Shown here piece after piece: positions 7,168-14,880 of a stretch of DNA of 25,594 nt. The notes beneath the pieces are model-generated. The model was given only the letters and a program-made list of their open reading frames with translations, made no database searches and was not told where the DNA came from. Location: contig DATCDN010000116.1 in assembly GCA_036510675.1 (NCBI GenBank), positions 1 through 25,594 of the forward strand, given 5' to 3'. Position 1 is the stretch's first letter. Each line of letters opens with the position of its first letter. Both the position numbers and the translations under genes were made by a program. The stretch is from JAATGI01 sp036510675. GTDB lineage: Bacteria; Pseudomonadota; Alphaproteobacteria; ATCC43930; CGMCC-115725.

Positions 7168-7890
7168 ATGACGCGACCATCGGGGCGCGCGGCGGACGCG
7201 CTGCGGGCGGTGACGCTCGAACCGGGATTTTCCAAGCATGCCGAGGGCTCGTGCCTGGTGAAGTTCGGCGACACCCATGTTCTGTGCACCGCCAGCATCG
7301 ATGAGAAAGTGCCGCCGTTCCTGCGCAATCAGGGGCGCGGCTGGATTACCGCCGAGTATGGCATGCTGCCCCGGGCCACCCACACCCGCGGCGACCGCGA
7401 GGCGGCGCGCGGCAAGCAATCGGGCCGCACCCAGGAGATTCAGCGCCTGATCGGCCGGTCGCTGCGCGCGATCGCCGACCTGCCCAAGCTGGGCGAGCGC
7501 CAGATCGTCCTCGATTGCGACGTGATCCAGGCCGATGGTGGCACCCGCACCGCCGCGATCACCGGCAGCTATGTCGCCCTCCACCAGGCGCTGGCGAAGC
7601 TGGTCGCCAAGGGCACGATCGCCGCGATGCCGCTTCATGACGCCGTCGCGGCGGTATCATGCGGTATTCATAAGGGTATGCCGGTGCTCGATCTTGATTA
7701 TATCGAGGATTCGTCGGCCGATGCCGACGCGAATTTCGTCCTCACCGCGTCGGGCGGCATCGTCGAGATTCAGGCGACCGCCGAAGGCGCCCCCTTTACC
7801 GAGCCGCTGTTCGCCGAACTGCTGGCGCTGGCGCGCAAGGGCACGGCGGAGCTTAACCGGGTACAGCGGCGGGCGCTCGGGCTTGACTAG
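7168..7890 (+). CDS. rph: Ribonuclease PH
   Basis: RNase PH is a phosphate-dependent 3'-5' exoribonuclease that trims the 3' ends of tRNA precursors. The 240 residues are full length for the family. Visible signatures are RPSGRAADALR near the N-terminus, GWITAEYGMLPRATHTR (58-74), GRTQEIQRLIGR (86-97) and the phosphate-binding GGTRTAAITG (124-133), followed by the acidic metal-binding stretch DLDYIEDSSADAD (175-187). The ATG at 7168 has GAGAGGA at 7151-7157. It is the first gene of a compact operon: rdgB starts inside its last codons. The order rph-rdgB-hemW is common in alphaproteobacteria. Confidence 0.96.
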   Translation: MTRPSGRAADALRAVTLEPGFSKHAEGSCLVKFGDTHVLCTASIDEKVPPFLRNQGRGWITAEYGMLPRATHTRGDREAARGKQSGRTQEIQRLIGRSLRAIADLPKLGERQIVLDCDVIQADGGTRTAAITGSYVALHQALAKLVAKGTIAAMPLHDAVAAVSCGIHKGMPVLDLDYIEDSSADADANFVLTASGGIVEIQATAEGAPFTEPLFAELLALARKGTAELNRVQRRALGLD

Positions 7891-8488
7891 CCTCGCGCGA
7901 CAATTGGATGGGCGGCGGCTGGTGATCGCCACCCACAATCCCGGCAAGCTCGTTGAGATCGAGGCGCTGGTCGCGCCGTTCGGCATCGCGGTGGTCAGCG
8001 CCGGCGCGCTCGGCCTGCCCGAACCGGAGGAGACCGGCACCAGCTTCGAGGCGAATGCCGAACTGAAGGCGCGCGCGGCGGTGGCGGCGAGCGGCCTGCC
8101 CGCGCTCGCCGACGATAGCGGCATCGTGGTGCATGCGTTGGACGGCGCGCCGGGGATTTACTCGGCGCGCTGGGCCGGACCGACGCGGGACTTCGCCGTG
8201 GCGATGGCGAAGGTCGAGCAGGAATTGGCGGGGGCCGCGGATCGCCGCGCCTATTTCGTCGCGGTGCTGGCGCTGGCTTGGCCCGGCGGCAATGCCGAGA
8301 CCTGGCGCGGCGAGGTCCATGGCCATCTGGTGTGGCCGCCGCTCGGCGATCGGGGCTTCGGCTATGACCCGATGTTCGTGCCGGCGGGCCACACAATGAC
8401 CTTCGGCGAGATGGCGCCGGCGGCCAAGCATGGGATCAGCCACCGTGCCCGCGCCTTCGAGAAGTTCCGGCAGGCGTGCCTCGAATGA
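7883..8488 (+). CDS. rdgB: XTP/dITP diphosphatase (non-canonical purine NTP pyrophosphatase)
   Basis: RdgB cleaves dITP and XTP to monophosphates and so keeps deaminated purines out of DNA and RNA. Motifs of the Ham1/RdgB family are THNPGK (17-22), ETGTSFEANAELKA (50-63), LADDSGI (75-81), GAPGIYSARWAG (88-99), GFGYDP (158-163) and ISHR (185-188). The frame stays open far upstream into rph, so the start must be chosen. TTG 7883 overlaps the rph stop by 8 bases, giving 201 residues, the usual length; TTG 7904 is the other option. No ATG or GTG is available near the N-terminus. Start choice is moderate in certainty; function is clear. It overlaps hemW by ATGA. Confidence 0.94.
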   Translation: MTSLARQLDGRRLVIATHNPGKLVEIEALVAPFGIAVVSAGALGLPEPEETGTSFEANAELKARAAVAASGLPALADDSGIVVHALDGAPGIYSARWAGPTRDFAVAMAKVEQELAGAADRRAYFVAVLALAWPGGNAETWRGEVHGHLVWPPLGDRGFGYDPMFVPAGHTMTFGEMAPAAKHGISHRARAFEKFRQACLE

Positions 8489-9633
8489 CACCGCTCGCGC
8501 TTTATATCCACTGGCCGTTCTGCAAATCGAAATGCCCCTATTGCGATTTCAACAGCCACGTCCGCGCCGGCATCGACGAGGCGCGATGGCGCGCGGCATT
8601 GCTGCGCGAGCTCGACCACGCCGCCGCCGAAACGCCGGGGCGCGCGCTGACCTCGATTTTCTTCGGCGGCGGCACGCCGTCGCTGATGGCGCCCGCGACC
8701 GTGGCGGCGCTGCTCGAGCGCGCCGCGCGGCACTGGTCCTTCGCGCCCAATATCGAGATCACGCTGGAGGCCAATCCCAATTCGGTCGAGGCGGCGCGCT
8801 TTCGGGACCTCGGCGCGGCCGGCGTCAATCGCCTGTCGCTGGGGGTGCAGGCGCTGGACGATGCGTCGCTGAAGTTCCTCGGGCGTGGCCATAACAGAGA
8901 CGAGGCGCTGGCCGCCATCGAGTTGGCGCGCGACAATTTCGCGCGCTTTTCCTTCGACCTGATCTATGCCCGGCCCGGCCAGACACTGGCAAGCTGGCAG
9001 GCAGAATTAAGCACCGCGCTGAATCTCGCCGGCGACCATCTCTCGGTCTATCAGCTCACCATCGAGCAAGGCACCGCGTTCGCCACCGCCTATGCGCGCG
9101 GCGCTTTCGCGCTGCCCGACGAGGATACCGGCGGCGCCCTCTACGAGATGACGCGGGACATGCTGGGCGCGGCCGGTCTGCCCGCCTATGAGATTTCGAA
9201 CCACGCGCGCGCCGGCCAGGAGAGCCGCCACAATCTCGCCTATTGGCGCTATCGCGATTATCTCGGCATCGGTCCCGGCGCGCATGGCCGGCTGACCAGC
9301 GCCGGCACGAAATACGCGCTTGCCAATCACCGCGCCCCGGAGACTTGGCTCGCTTCGGTCGAGCGCGACGGGCACGGCGGCGCGCAGCGCACGGCGCTGA
9401 CGCGCCAGGAGCGCCGCGATGAAATGACGATGATGGGGCTGCGCCTCGCCACCGGCATCGCCCGCGATGCGTTCGAGGCCGAGACCGGCATCACGCTCGA
9501 CGCCGCCTTCGACCCGGCGGCGCTGGGGCGGCTGGTCGATGGCGGGTTCCTCGAACTGGACGCGGCGGGCCTGCGCGCCACCGATGCCGGCCGCCAGCGC
9601 CTCAACGCGGTGCTGGACCGTCTCCTGAACTAG
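8485..9633 (+). CDS. hemW: Radical SAM haem chaperone HemW
   Basis: The 382-residue protein begins with a radical SAM domain: CKSKCPYC (Cys13, Cys17, Cys20) binds the iron-sulfur cluster, and GGGTPS (61-66) contributes to SAM binding. HNLAYW (249-254) marks HemW rather than the oxygen-independent coproporphyrinogen oxidase HemN, which it resembles and with which it is often confused. HemW is known in some bacteria to bind haem and deliver it to respiratory proteins. A HemW C-terminal domain runs to the end. ATG 8485 overlaps the rdgB stop; the frame could extend to GTG 8476 but the ATGA junction is more likely. The haem-containing cydAB oxidase is encoded elsewhere in the window. Confidence 0.94.
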   Translation: MTPLALYIHWPFCKSKCPYCDFNSHVRAGIDEARWRAALLRELDHAAAETPGRALTSIFFGGGTPSLMAPATVAALLERAARHWSFAPNIEITLEANPNSVEAARFRDLGAAGVNRLSLGVQALDDASLKFLGRGHNRDEALAAIELARDNFARFSFDLIYARPGQTLASWQAELSTALNLAGDHLSVYQLTIEQGTAFATAYARGAFALPDEDTGGALYEMTRDMLGAAGLPAYEISNHARAGQESRHNLAYWRYRDYLGIGPGAHGRLTSAGTKYALANHRAPETWLASVERDGHGGAQRTALTRQERRDEMTMMGLRLATGIARDAFEAETGITLDAAFDPAALGRLVDGGFLELDAAGLRATDAGRQRLNAVLDRLLN

Positions 9634-9742
9634 GATTCCATGCCGACGAAAGTCGGCATCCATCGCCGCGCGTCGGCGCGGCTCGCGACTCTTATGGCTC
9701 GCGGACGCTCACCCGATGGATTCCGGCTTTCGCCGGAATGGC
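9634..9742. repeat. REP-like pair of hairpins in inverted orientation (BIME-like)
   Basis: The first hairpin is TGCCGAC (9641-9647), loop GAAA, GTCGGCA (9652-9658). The second is ATTCCGGC (9720-9727), loop TTTC, GCCGGAAT (9732-9739). The flanks match as well: the stretch from about 9634 to 9665 is close to the reverse complement of 9714 to 9744, sharing CGATGGAT and the GAAA/TTTC core. The two units therefore face each other with about 60 bases between, as in REP doublets. The element fills the gap between convergent hemW and the hydrolase gene and may act as a two-way terminator or mRNA stabiliser. No REP transposase is in the window. Confidence 0.75.
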
Positions 9743-9750
9743 ACCCAAAC

Positions 9751-10464
9751 CTAATGAGCGCTATTCAGCAAAATCGCCGCGAGTTCCTCCGGCATATCGA
9801 GCATCACGTCATGGCCGCAAGGTAGCGCGTGGCTGACCCAGGCCGGATCGTCCTTGACCATATTGTAATAGCGGCGGAAGCCCGGCCCGGTGCCCCAGCC
9901 CTCGGCCAGCACATAGATTTTGCTCTTCACCCGGCTGTTGCCGCCGCCGGTGAATTTCAGCCGCTCGTTCATGCAGGCAACCGGTTGCAGCGTGCACAGC
10001 GCATCGACCAGTGCGCGATCCTTCTCGTTGACGTTGAAGAAGGCGGCGCTGATCGGCGGCACGCCGACCCCGCCATGATCGGAGGCGCCCTTCAACTGGC
10101 CTTGCAGCATGTCGATCGGCACGAGATCGTACAGCGACTGATTGTCGGCCGGGATCACGGCATCGAGATAGACCAGCGCCGCCAATTTGTCGGCGATGCG
10201 ATCGGCGACCCCGGTGATCACCATGCCGCCATAGGAATGGCCCAGCAGCACGACATCGTCCAGCCGCTCCCACCGCACCAGGTTCACGACATCGGTGACA
10301 TGGGTGGTGAGATTGATGGCGCCGCTGAACCGATGCGAATGCTCGGCCATGCCGGAGAGGCTGGGCGTGAACACGCGATGGCCCTCCGCGCGCAACAGAT
10401 CGGCGACGCGGGCATAGCACCACCCGCCATGCCACGCACCATGGACGAGAACGAAATTGGTCAT
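9751..10464 (-). CDS. Alpha/beta-fold hydrolase
   Basis: The 237 residues form an alpha/beta hydrolase with no signal peptide. FVLVHGAWHGGWCY (4-17) carries the oxyanion-hole HG, and GHSYGG (75-80) is the nucleophile elbow with Ser77. His218 in CGHDVMLDMPEEL is the likely catalytic base. The acid residue is not obvious. The pattern resembles the methyl-esterase and hydroxynitrile-lyase-like branch, often annotated as salicylate-type esterases, but the substrate cannot be told. The ATG at 10464 has GGGGGGA just upstream (10471-10477). It starts 17 bases behind the HicB-type antitoxin gene on the same strand and is probably cotranscribed with it. Confidence 0.85.
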   Translation of the reverse strand: MTNFVLVHGAWHGGWCYARVADLLRAEGHRVFTPSLSGMAEHSHRFSGAINLTTHVTDVVNLVRWERLDDVVLLGHSYGGMVITGVADRIADKLAALVYLDAVIPADNQSLYDLVPIDMLQGQLKGASDHGGVGVPPISAAFFNVNEKDRALVDALCTLQPVACMNERLKFTGGGNSRVKSKIYVLAEGWGTGPGFRRYYNMVKDDPAWVSHALPCGHDVMLDMPEELAAILLNSAH

Positions 10465-10481
10465 GGATTATCCCCCCAAAT

Positions 10482-10979
10482 TCAATTGGATAAAGAGTGC
10501 GTCGAATGATGAGGGTGACTTGCCTGCTCCAACCCCCAATCATGAACCAGCCGTTTGCCGAACGCCTCGACTGCCTCCTCGATCTCGGCGGAGCGCGAAT
10601 GATGGCGCAGGTTGAGCAAGCGCCGGGCCGCCGTCTCGGGCTTGGAAAGCCGGCGTGCAAACTCAGCCACGGTTTTGCAATTCTCGCGGTAGAGACGATA
10701 GAGTTCCAGCTTCATCGCCTCGCGCACGGACAATTGCACAAAGCCATCGGCCGCCAGACGCCGTGAATCGTCGCTCTCTGGAATGTCCTCGCGCGTCGCG
10801 ATGATTCCCTGCAAGGCGGCGATCACCGCGTCGTGCGCATAGGCTTCAACGGCTTCTTCCGTCATCTTGGCGAAAATCGTCGCCCTGACCGCCGAGACAA
10901 TTTCGGGAAAGCGCCGAAAGCGGAAAAACACCTCGCCCTCTTCTCGAACGCAGCGGAAGGCATAGACATAGCGAATCAT
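10482..10979 (-). CDS. hicB: HicB-family antitoxin-like protein
   Basis: The 165 residues split into an N-terminal HicB fold (about 1-75, YVYAFRCVREEGEVFFRF then FPEIVSAV) that resembles a degenerate RNase H and normally covers the HicA toxin, and a C-terminal DNA-binding part (about 80-150) with LSVREAMKLELYRLYRE and TVAEFARRLSKPETAARRLL. HicB proteins neutralise HicA and repress their own promoter. The ATG at 10979 has GAGG six bases upstream; the frame could also begin at 10991 or 11042 with poorer sites. A toxin-like hicA lies divergently at 11116. In usual hicAB loci both genes share one strand, so this layout is odd. The alpha/beta hydrolase follows after 17 bases. Confidence 0.8.
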   Translation of the reverse strand: MIRYVYAFRCVREEGEVFFRFRRFPEIVSAVRATIFAKMTEEAVEAYAHDAVIAALQGIIATREDIPESDDSRRLAADGFVQLSVREAMKLELYRLYRENCKTVAEFARRLSKPETAARRLLNLRHHSRSAEIEEAVEAFGKRLVHDWGLEQASHPHHSTHSLSN

Positions 10980-11013
10980 GGGCGACCTCATGAACCACAC
11001 ACTTCTGTGCTGA

Positions 11014-11054
11014 TTTATAGATCGGCGCAATCCAGTTCGCAATAGTCATCGAAC
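11014..11054 (-). promoter_or_regulatory. Promoter of the hicB-like gene with overlapping operator-like palindrome
   Basis: On the minus strand TTGCGA (11042-11037) and TATAAA (11019-11014) are spaced by exactly 17 bases, a good sigma-70 match about 35 bases before the hicB start. GTTCG (11035-11039) and CGAAC (11050-11054) form an inverted repeat over the -35 element, a fitting place for a HicB-type autorepressor. A further GAAC at 11067-11070 follows. For the divergent hicA only a weak promoter (TTGAAC 11065-11070, poor -10) can be suggested. Confidence 0.5.
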
Positions 11055-11115
11055 CGACGATTTCTTGAACGGCGCCGCAATCCTCGTCATCCTCGCATGC
11101 GCTTGGGAGGATGCG

Positions 11116-11400
11116 ATGCGGGCCAGGAATACGCGAAAGGTTTTGCAAGAGCTGCGCCGGCTGTGTCGGGCCAAGGGGCTGGAATTGGAGATCGATAAAG
11201 CAGCAGGCAAGGGCAGCCACCAGGCAGCCATCATTCGCGATGCGCGGAACGGCTCATACGTCAAATTCGTGATACCGGGTCACGACGAACTTAGCCCAGG
11301 CGTTCAGCGCGCCGTCTTGGCGTATGTCTTAGGATTGACCCCAAGGGTCCCGGTAGCCCAATCGGTTCGGCTAATCCTGGAAGGATTGTTCGAGGATTAG
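11116..11400 (+). CDS. hicA: HicA-family toxin-like protein (putative mRNA interferase)
   Basis: HicA toxins are small double-stranded-RNA-binding-fold ribonucleases that cut mRNA. This protein has 94 residues with GKGSHQ (31-36), where the family's catalytic His is expected (His35), a preceding helix RKVLQELRRLCRAKG, a strand YVKFVIP (48-54) and a family-like ELSPGVQRAVLAYV (58-71). The ATG at 11116 has GGGAGG at 11105-11110; a longer frame from 11065 has no such site and would add a hydrophobic stretch foreign to HicA. The last 20 residues go beyond the usual HicA length. It is divergent from the HicB-like gene and ends 13 bases before the convergent LpoA-like gene. Activity is inferred. 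Confidence 0.75.
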   Translation: MRARNTRKVLQELRRLCRAKGLELEIDKAAGKGSHQAAIIRDARNGSYVKFVIPGHDELSPGVQRAVLAYVLGLTPRVPVAQSVRLILEGLFED

Positions 11401-11413
11401 CCGAAACCGCGCC

Positions 11414-12646
11414 CTACTGCGTCGGCGGCACGAAGCTTTGCGGCGCCGGGTCGAGGACGCGTGGCCCGTCGCGCTCCACCGCCAGCACGGCGAGGCCGCG
11501 CTCGATTAGCCCGTCGCGGTTCAGCCTGAACACGCCGTCGAGGCCGACAAAGCCGCTGGGGCTGGTCAGCGCGGCGGTGGAAAAATCGGCGCCCGTCGGG
11601 TTCTTCGCCAGCACCGCGGCCAGCGCCGCCGCGTCATAGGCGAGGGTCGCGAGCCGGGGCGGCGCGTGTCCCTCGGCGTCGCGGAAGCGGCGGTCGAAGC
11701 TGGCGCGCCCATGCGGATCGGGCGCGGCGTACCAGCCATGGACCAGCGTCGCCTCGGTGCCGAGGCTCGGGTCGTCCCACAATCCGGTGCCGAGATAATG
11801 AACCTTGTCGGGATCGACATGGTAATAGGCCAGCGCCGGCGCCAGAGTCTTGAGCCGCGTGCCGCCATCCGGCAGCAACAGCGCGTCGTAATTGACACCT
11901 TGGCGCGCGAAGTCGCGGGCGGCGTCGGTCATGCCGTTGGCATTGGTCCCATAATCGCCAGTGACGGTGAGCTGGGCCTGATTGGCGGTGACGGCGTCCT
12001 GCATCGCCGCGGTGGCAAGCGCGCCGTAGGGGGTACGCGGCGCCAGGATGGCGAAGCGGTTGACGCCCTTGGCATGGGCATAGCCGACGATGCGCGCGAT
12101 TTCCTGACGCGGCTGGAAGCTGAGGAGATAGGTGCCGTCGCCGGCGAGGCTGGCGGTGGTGGAGAAGGCCAGCACCGGCACGCCGGCGGCGCGCGCGATC
12201 GGCTTCACCGCCTCGACATCGGCGGCGAGCAGCGGCCCGATGATCAGCCGGGCGCCGTCCGCGATCGCCGCCTTGGCGGCATCGGCGGCGCGCTGCGGGC
12301 CGCCGCCGGTGTCACGCGGCATCAGCCGCACTTGGTCGGCGCCGACATCGTAGACGGCCATCAGCGCGGCATCCAGCATGCCCTGGCCCAAGGCGCCGCT
12401 CGGCCCGCTTAGCGGCAGCAGCAGCGCCACCGGCACCTTGGCGCCGGGCTGAAGCGGCGGCTGGACCGCGACCGGCGCCGGAGTCGGCGGCGGGGGTGGT
12501 GGCGGCACGGCGGCGACGGGCGGCGCTTGCGGACGGGGGGGCGGCGCCATTACGGTGGGCGCGCAGGCGGCGAGGGCGAGGACGCCAACCAATCCAATGG
12601 CCAGCGCCAGCCCGCGCGGGGACGAACCAATTGATCGACCGGACAA
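11414..12646 (-). CDS. LpoA-like penicillin-binding protein activator, lipoprotein
   Basis: The 410-residue protein starts with a lipoprotein signal: hydrophobic LALAIGLVGVLALAAC with the lipid-bearing Cys28. A proline-rich linker (about 31-66) follows, then a periplasmic binding-protein fold like Leu/Ile/Val receptors (VPVALLLPLSG at about 71 to the end). This equals the C-terminal domain of LpoA, the outer-membrane lipoprotein that activates PBP1A; the N-terminal TPR part of E. coli LpoA is absent, as in many alphaproteobacterial members. The start is TTG 12646 with a strong GGAGG at 12653-12657. It is divergent from rsmI, as lpoA is from rsmI in E. coli. PBP activation itself is inferred from synteny and family. 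Confidence 0.82.
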   Translation of the reverse strand: MSGRSIGSSPRGLALAIGLVGVLALAACAPTVMAPPPRPQAPPVAAVPPPPPPPTPAPVAVQPPLQPGAKVPVALLLPLSGPSGALGQGMLDAALMAVYDVGADQVRLMPRDTGGGPQRAADAAKAAIADGARLIIGPLLAADVEAVKPIARAAGVPVLAFSTTASLAGDGTYLLSFQPRQEIARIVGYAHAKGVNRFAILAPRTPYGALATAAMQDAVTANQAQLTVTGDYGTNANGMTDAARDFARQGVNYDALLLPDGGTRLKTLAPALAYYHVDPDKVHYLGTGLWDDPSLGTEATLVHGWYAAPDPHGRASFDRRFRDAEGHAPPRLATLAYDAAALAAVLAKNPTGADFSTAALTSPSGFVGLDGVFRLNRDGLIERGLAVLAVERDGPRVLDPAPQSFVPPTQ

Positions 12647-13557
12647 AGAAATCCTCCCGCGCCAGCACCAGCGCCGACCCTACCGAGGGCGCCCAGGGAA
12701 GTAAACAAGACAGGGGCAAAACCGATCCCGGACTCTATTTGGTGGCGACCCCGATCGGCCACGCCCAGGACCTGACGCTCCGCGCCCGCGACCTGCTGGC
12801 GCGCGTCGACGCCATCGCCTGCGAGGATACCCGCGTCACGGCGAAGCTGCTGGCGATCCACGGCATCCGCGCGCCGCTGCTGGCCTATCACGAGCATAAT
12901 GCCGAGCGCATGCGCCCGGTGCTGGTGGAGCGGCTGCGCGAGGGCGCGGCGATCGCGCTGGTCAGCGACGCCGGCACGCCGCTGGTCTCCGATCCCGGCT
13001 ATCGGCTGGTGCGCGACGTCGTTGAGGCGGCGCTGCCGGTAACCGCCCTGCCCGGCGCGTCGGCGGTGTTGACGGCGCTGACCCTGTCCGGCCTGCCGCC
13101 CGACCGCTTCATGTTCGCGGGCTTCCTGCCGCCCAAATCGGTCGCGCGGCGGGCGGCGCTGGCGGCGCTGATCGCGGTTCCCGCGACGCTGATCTGGTTC
13201 GAGACCGGGCCGCGCCTCGCCGCCAGCCTGGGCGATGCCGCCGCGATCCTGGGCGACCGGCCGGCGGCGGTGGCGCGGGAGCTAACCAAGCTGCACGAGG
13301 AGGTGCGCCGCGCCAGCCTGGCGGTACTCGCCGCGCATTACGCCGAAGCCGGGCCGCCCAAGGGCGAGATCGTCATCGTCGCCGGCCCGCCGCTGCCGGT
13401 GCCCGTGACCGGCGCGGCCGAGATCGACGCCCGCTTGCGCGCGGCGCTGGCCTCGCTCGGCGTGCGGGACGCCGCCGACCGGGTCGCGGCGGCGACCGGC
13501 CTGCCGCGCCGCCAGCTTTATGCCCGAGCGCTGGCGCTGAAGGACGAGGAGGCATGA
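12631..13557 (+). CDS. rsmI: 16S rRNA (cytidine1402-2'-O)-methyltransferase RsmI
   Basis: RsmI methylates the ribose of C1402 in the ribosomal P site. The tetrapyrrole-methylase fold is clear: GLYLVATPIGHAQDLTLRA, then CEDTRVTAKLL, YHEHN, ALVSDAGTPLVSDPGY and TALPGASAVLTAL, with KGEIVIV near the C-terminus and a helical tail. The start is uncertain. No ATG or GTG lies within reach of the conserved N-terminus, and the nearest usable codon is TTG 12631, giving 308 residues with a 33-residue lead. That codon sits 16 bases inside the divergent lpoA-like gene, whose start is also TTG. The Shine-Dalgarno match is poor. The stop overlaps yraN by ATGA. Confidence 0.93.
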   Translation: MIDRTKKSSRASTSADPTEGAQGSKQDRGKTDPGLYLVATPIGHAQDLTLRARDLLARVDAIACEDTRVTAKLLAIHGIRAPLLAYHEHNAERMRPVLVERLREGAAIALVSDAGTPLVSDPGYRLVRDVVEAALPVTALPGASAVLTALTLSGLPPDRFMFAGFLPPKSVARRAALAALIAVPATLIWFETGPRLAASLGDAAAILGDRPAAVARELTKLHEEVRRASLAVLAAHYAEAGPPKGEIVIVAGPPLPVPVTGAAEIDARLRAALASLGVRDAADRVAAATGLPRRQLYARALALKDEEA

Positions 13558-13919
13558 GCCTCGCTCGCCGCCAGCGCGCCGAGCGGCGCGGCCAGGGCGC
13601 GGAGCGCCTCACCATCTGGCTGTTGCGGCTCAAGGGCTATCGCATCCTGGCGCGGCGGTTTCGCGTACCGTCGGGCGAAATCGATTTGATCGCGCGGCGC
13701 GGCCGGGTGGTGATCGCGGTCGAGGTCAAGGCGCGCACCGCCTTCGCGGCGGCCGCGGACGCCGTGATGCCGAAGCAACAGCGCCGCATCGCCCGCGCGC
13801 TCGACCATTTCCTGGTGCGCCGCCCGGACTTGGCGATGCTCGACCGGCGCTTCGACGTGGTGATGGTGGTGCCGCGCCGCTGGCCCCGCCACCTCCCCGA
13901 CGCGTGGCGCGGCGATTAG
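13554..13919 (+). CDS. yraN: YraN family protein (UPF0102), nuclease-like fold
   Basis: The 121 residues match the UPF0102 family: RGQGAERLTIWLLRLKGYRIL, then GEIDLIARRG and VVIAVEVKAR. Asp44, Glu57 and Lys59 form a restriction-endonuclease-like Asp...Glu-x-Lys set. The function is not settled; a role in DNA processing or recombination has been suggested for the fold. It is coupled to rsmI by an ATGA overlap with GAGGAGG just before the ATG. Its end at 13919 is followed by 116 bases before the next gene, with no hairpin that I can see. Confidence 0.93.
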   Translation: MSLARRQRAERRGQGAERLTIWLLRLKGYRILARRFRVPSGEIDLIARRGRVVIAVEVKARTAFAAAADAVMPKQQRRIARALDHFLVRRPDLAMLDRRFDVVMVVPRRWPRHLPDAWRGD

Positions 13920-14035
13920 GCGCCGCGCGCGCCGCGCTTGCGTCGGGAACCGACTCGGCCAAGATTGGCCGGCCGTTGCCCTACCCTTCGGCCCCCGCCG
14001 GTCGCATCGTCTTCGTGTCGTCAAGGAGTCGCCCG

Positions 14036-14851
14036 ATGGTCCGCATCCCTGTTTCAGCCGCGCTGGCCGTGGTGACGATCGGCGCCCTGGGCGCGGCCGG
14101 CGCGTCGCTGTCGGGCTGCGTCATCGCGGCGGCCGGCAGCGGCGCCGTCACCGGCTATGCCGTGCTGGCCGAGGATTTGTCGCCCGAACAGCAACTGCGC
14201 GACTATGCCATCGCGGCGCAGGTGACCCAAAGCTGGGGTGACTTCAACCAAGAACTGGCGCACCGGCTGGGCGTCACCGTGTTCGACGGCCAGGTGCTGA
14301 TCACCGGGCATGTGCCCGAGCGGCGGTGGCGCGAGGAGGCGGTGCGGCGTGCCCGGCGGGTCGCCGGCGTGCGCCGGGTCTATGACGAGATCGGGGTCGG
14401 CCCCGATACGCGCTTCCTCGACGCGGCGCGCGATACCTGGACCACCACCCAATTGCGCGGCGAGCTGATCGCCGACATCAATGTCAAATCGATCAACTAC
14501 ACCATCAAGACCGACGAGGGCATCGTCTATATCCTGGGCGTGGCGCGCACCCCGATTGAGCTCGATCTCGTCACCGGGCATGCGCGCACCGTCGCCGGCG
14601 TGCGCCGCGTGGTGTCGTTCGTGCATATCATGGGCACCGGCCCCGTTGCCGCCCCGCCGCGTGAGCGCATGGCTCCGCCGCCCCCGGACGAGCGCACCGG
14701 TCCGCGCGACGGGCTGAACCGGCCGCCGGACGATGATGACGACATGGCGCCGCCCGCCGCGGCGCCCGATCGCTATCGCGATGAGGGCGCGCCGCGACCG
14801 CTGTCGCCCGACGGCGGCGGCGGCGCGATCAAGGTTGAACCGCTGCCGTAA
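14036..14851 (+). CDS. Dual BON-domain lipoprotein, DolP/YraP-like
   Basis: The 271-residue protein has a lipoprotein signal ending in LSGC (Cys28). Two BON domains follow, about 53-121 (HRLGVTVFDGQVLITGHV, VAGVRRVYDEI) and 130-198 (INYTIKTDEGIVYILGVA, VAGVRRVVSFVHI). BON domains bind phospholipid. E. coli DolP, encoded in the same neighbourhood, supports outer-membrane integrity and the BAM complex. Unlike DolP (about 190 residues), this one has a 70-residue tail rich in Pro, Gly and acidic residues, with a run of five Asp, probably disordered. The ATG at 14036 has AAGGAG at 14023-14028; an open frame reaching back into yraN lacks such a site. gshB follows after 29 bases. Confidence 0.85.
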   Translation: MVRIPVSAALAVVTIGALGAAGASLSGCVIAAAGSGAVTGYAVLAEDLSPEQQLRDYAIAAQVTQSWGDFNQELAHRLGVTVFDGQVLITGHVPERRWREEAVRRARRVAGVRRVYDEIGVGPDTRFLDAARDTWTTTQLRGELIADINVKSINYTIKTDEGIVYILGVARTPIELDLVTGHARTVAGVRRVVSFVHIMGTGPVAAPPRERMAPPPPDERTGPRDGLNRPPDDDDDMAPPAAAPDRYRDEGAPRPLSPDGGGGAIKVEPLP

Positions 14852-14880
14852 CCCGGCGGCGCCTTAAGGATGAGGACCCG

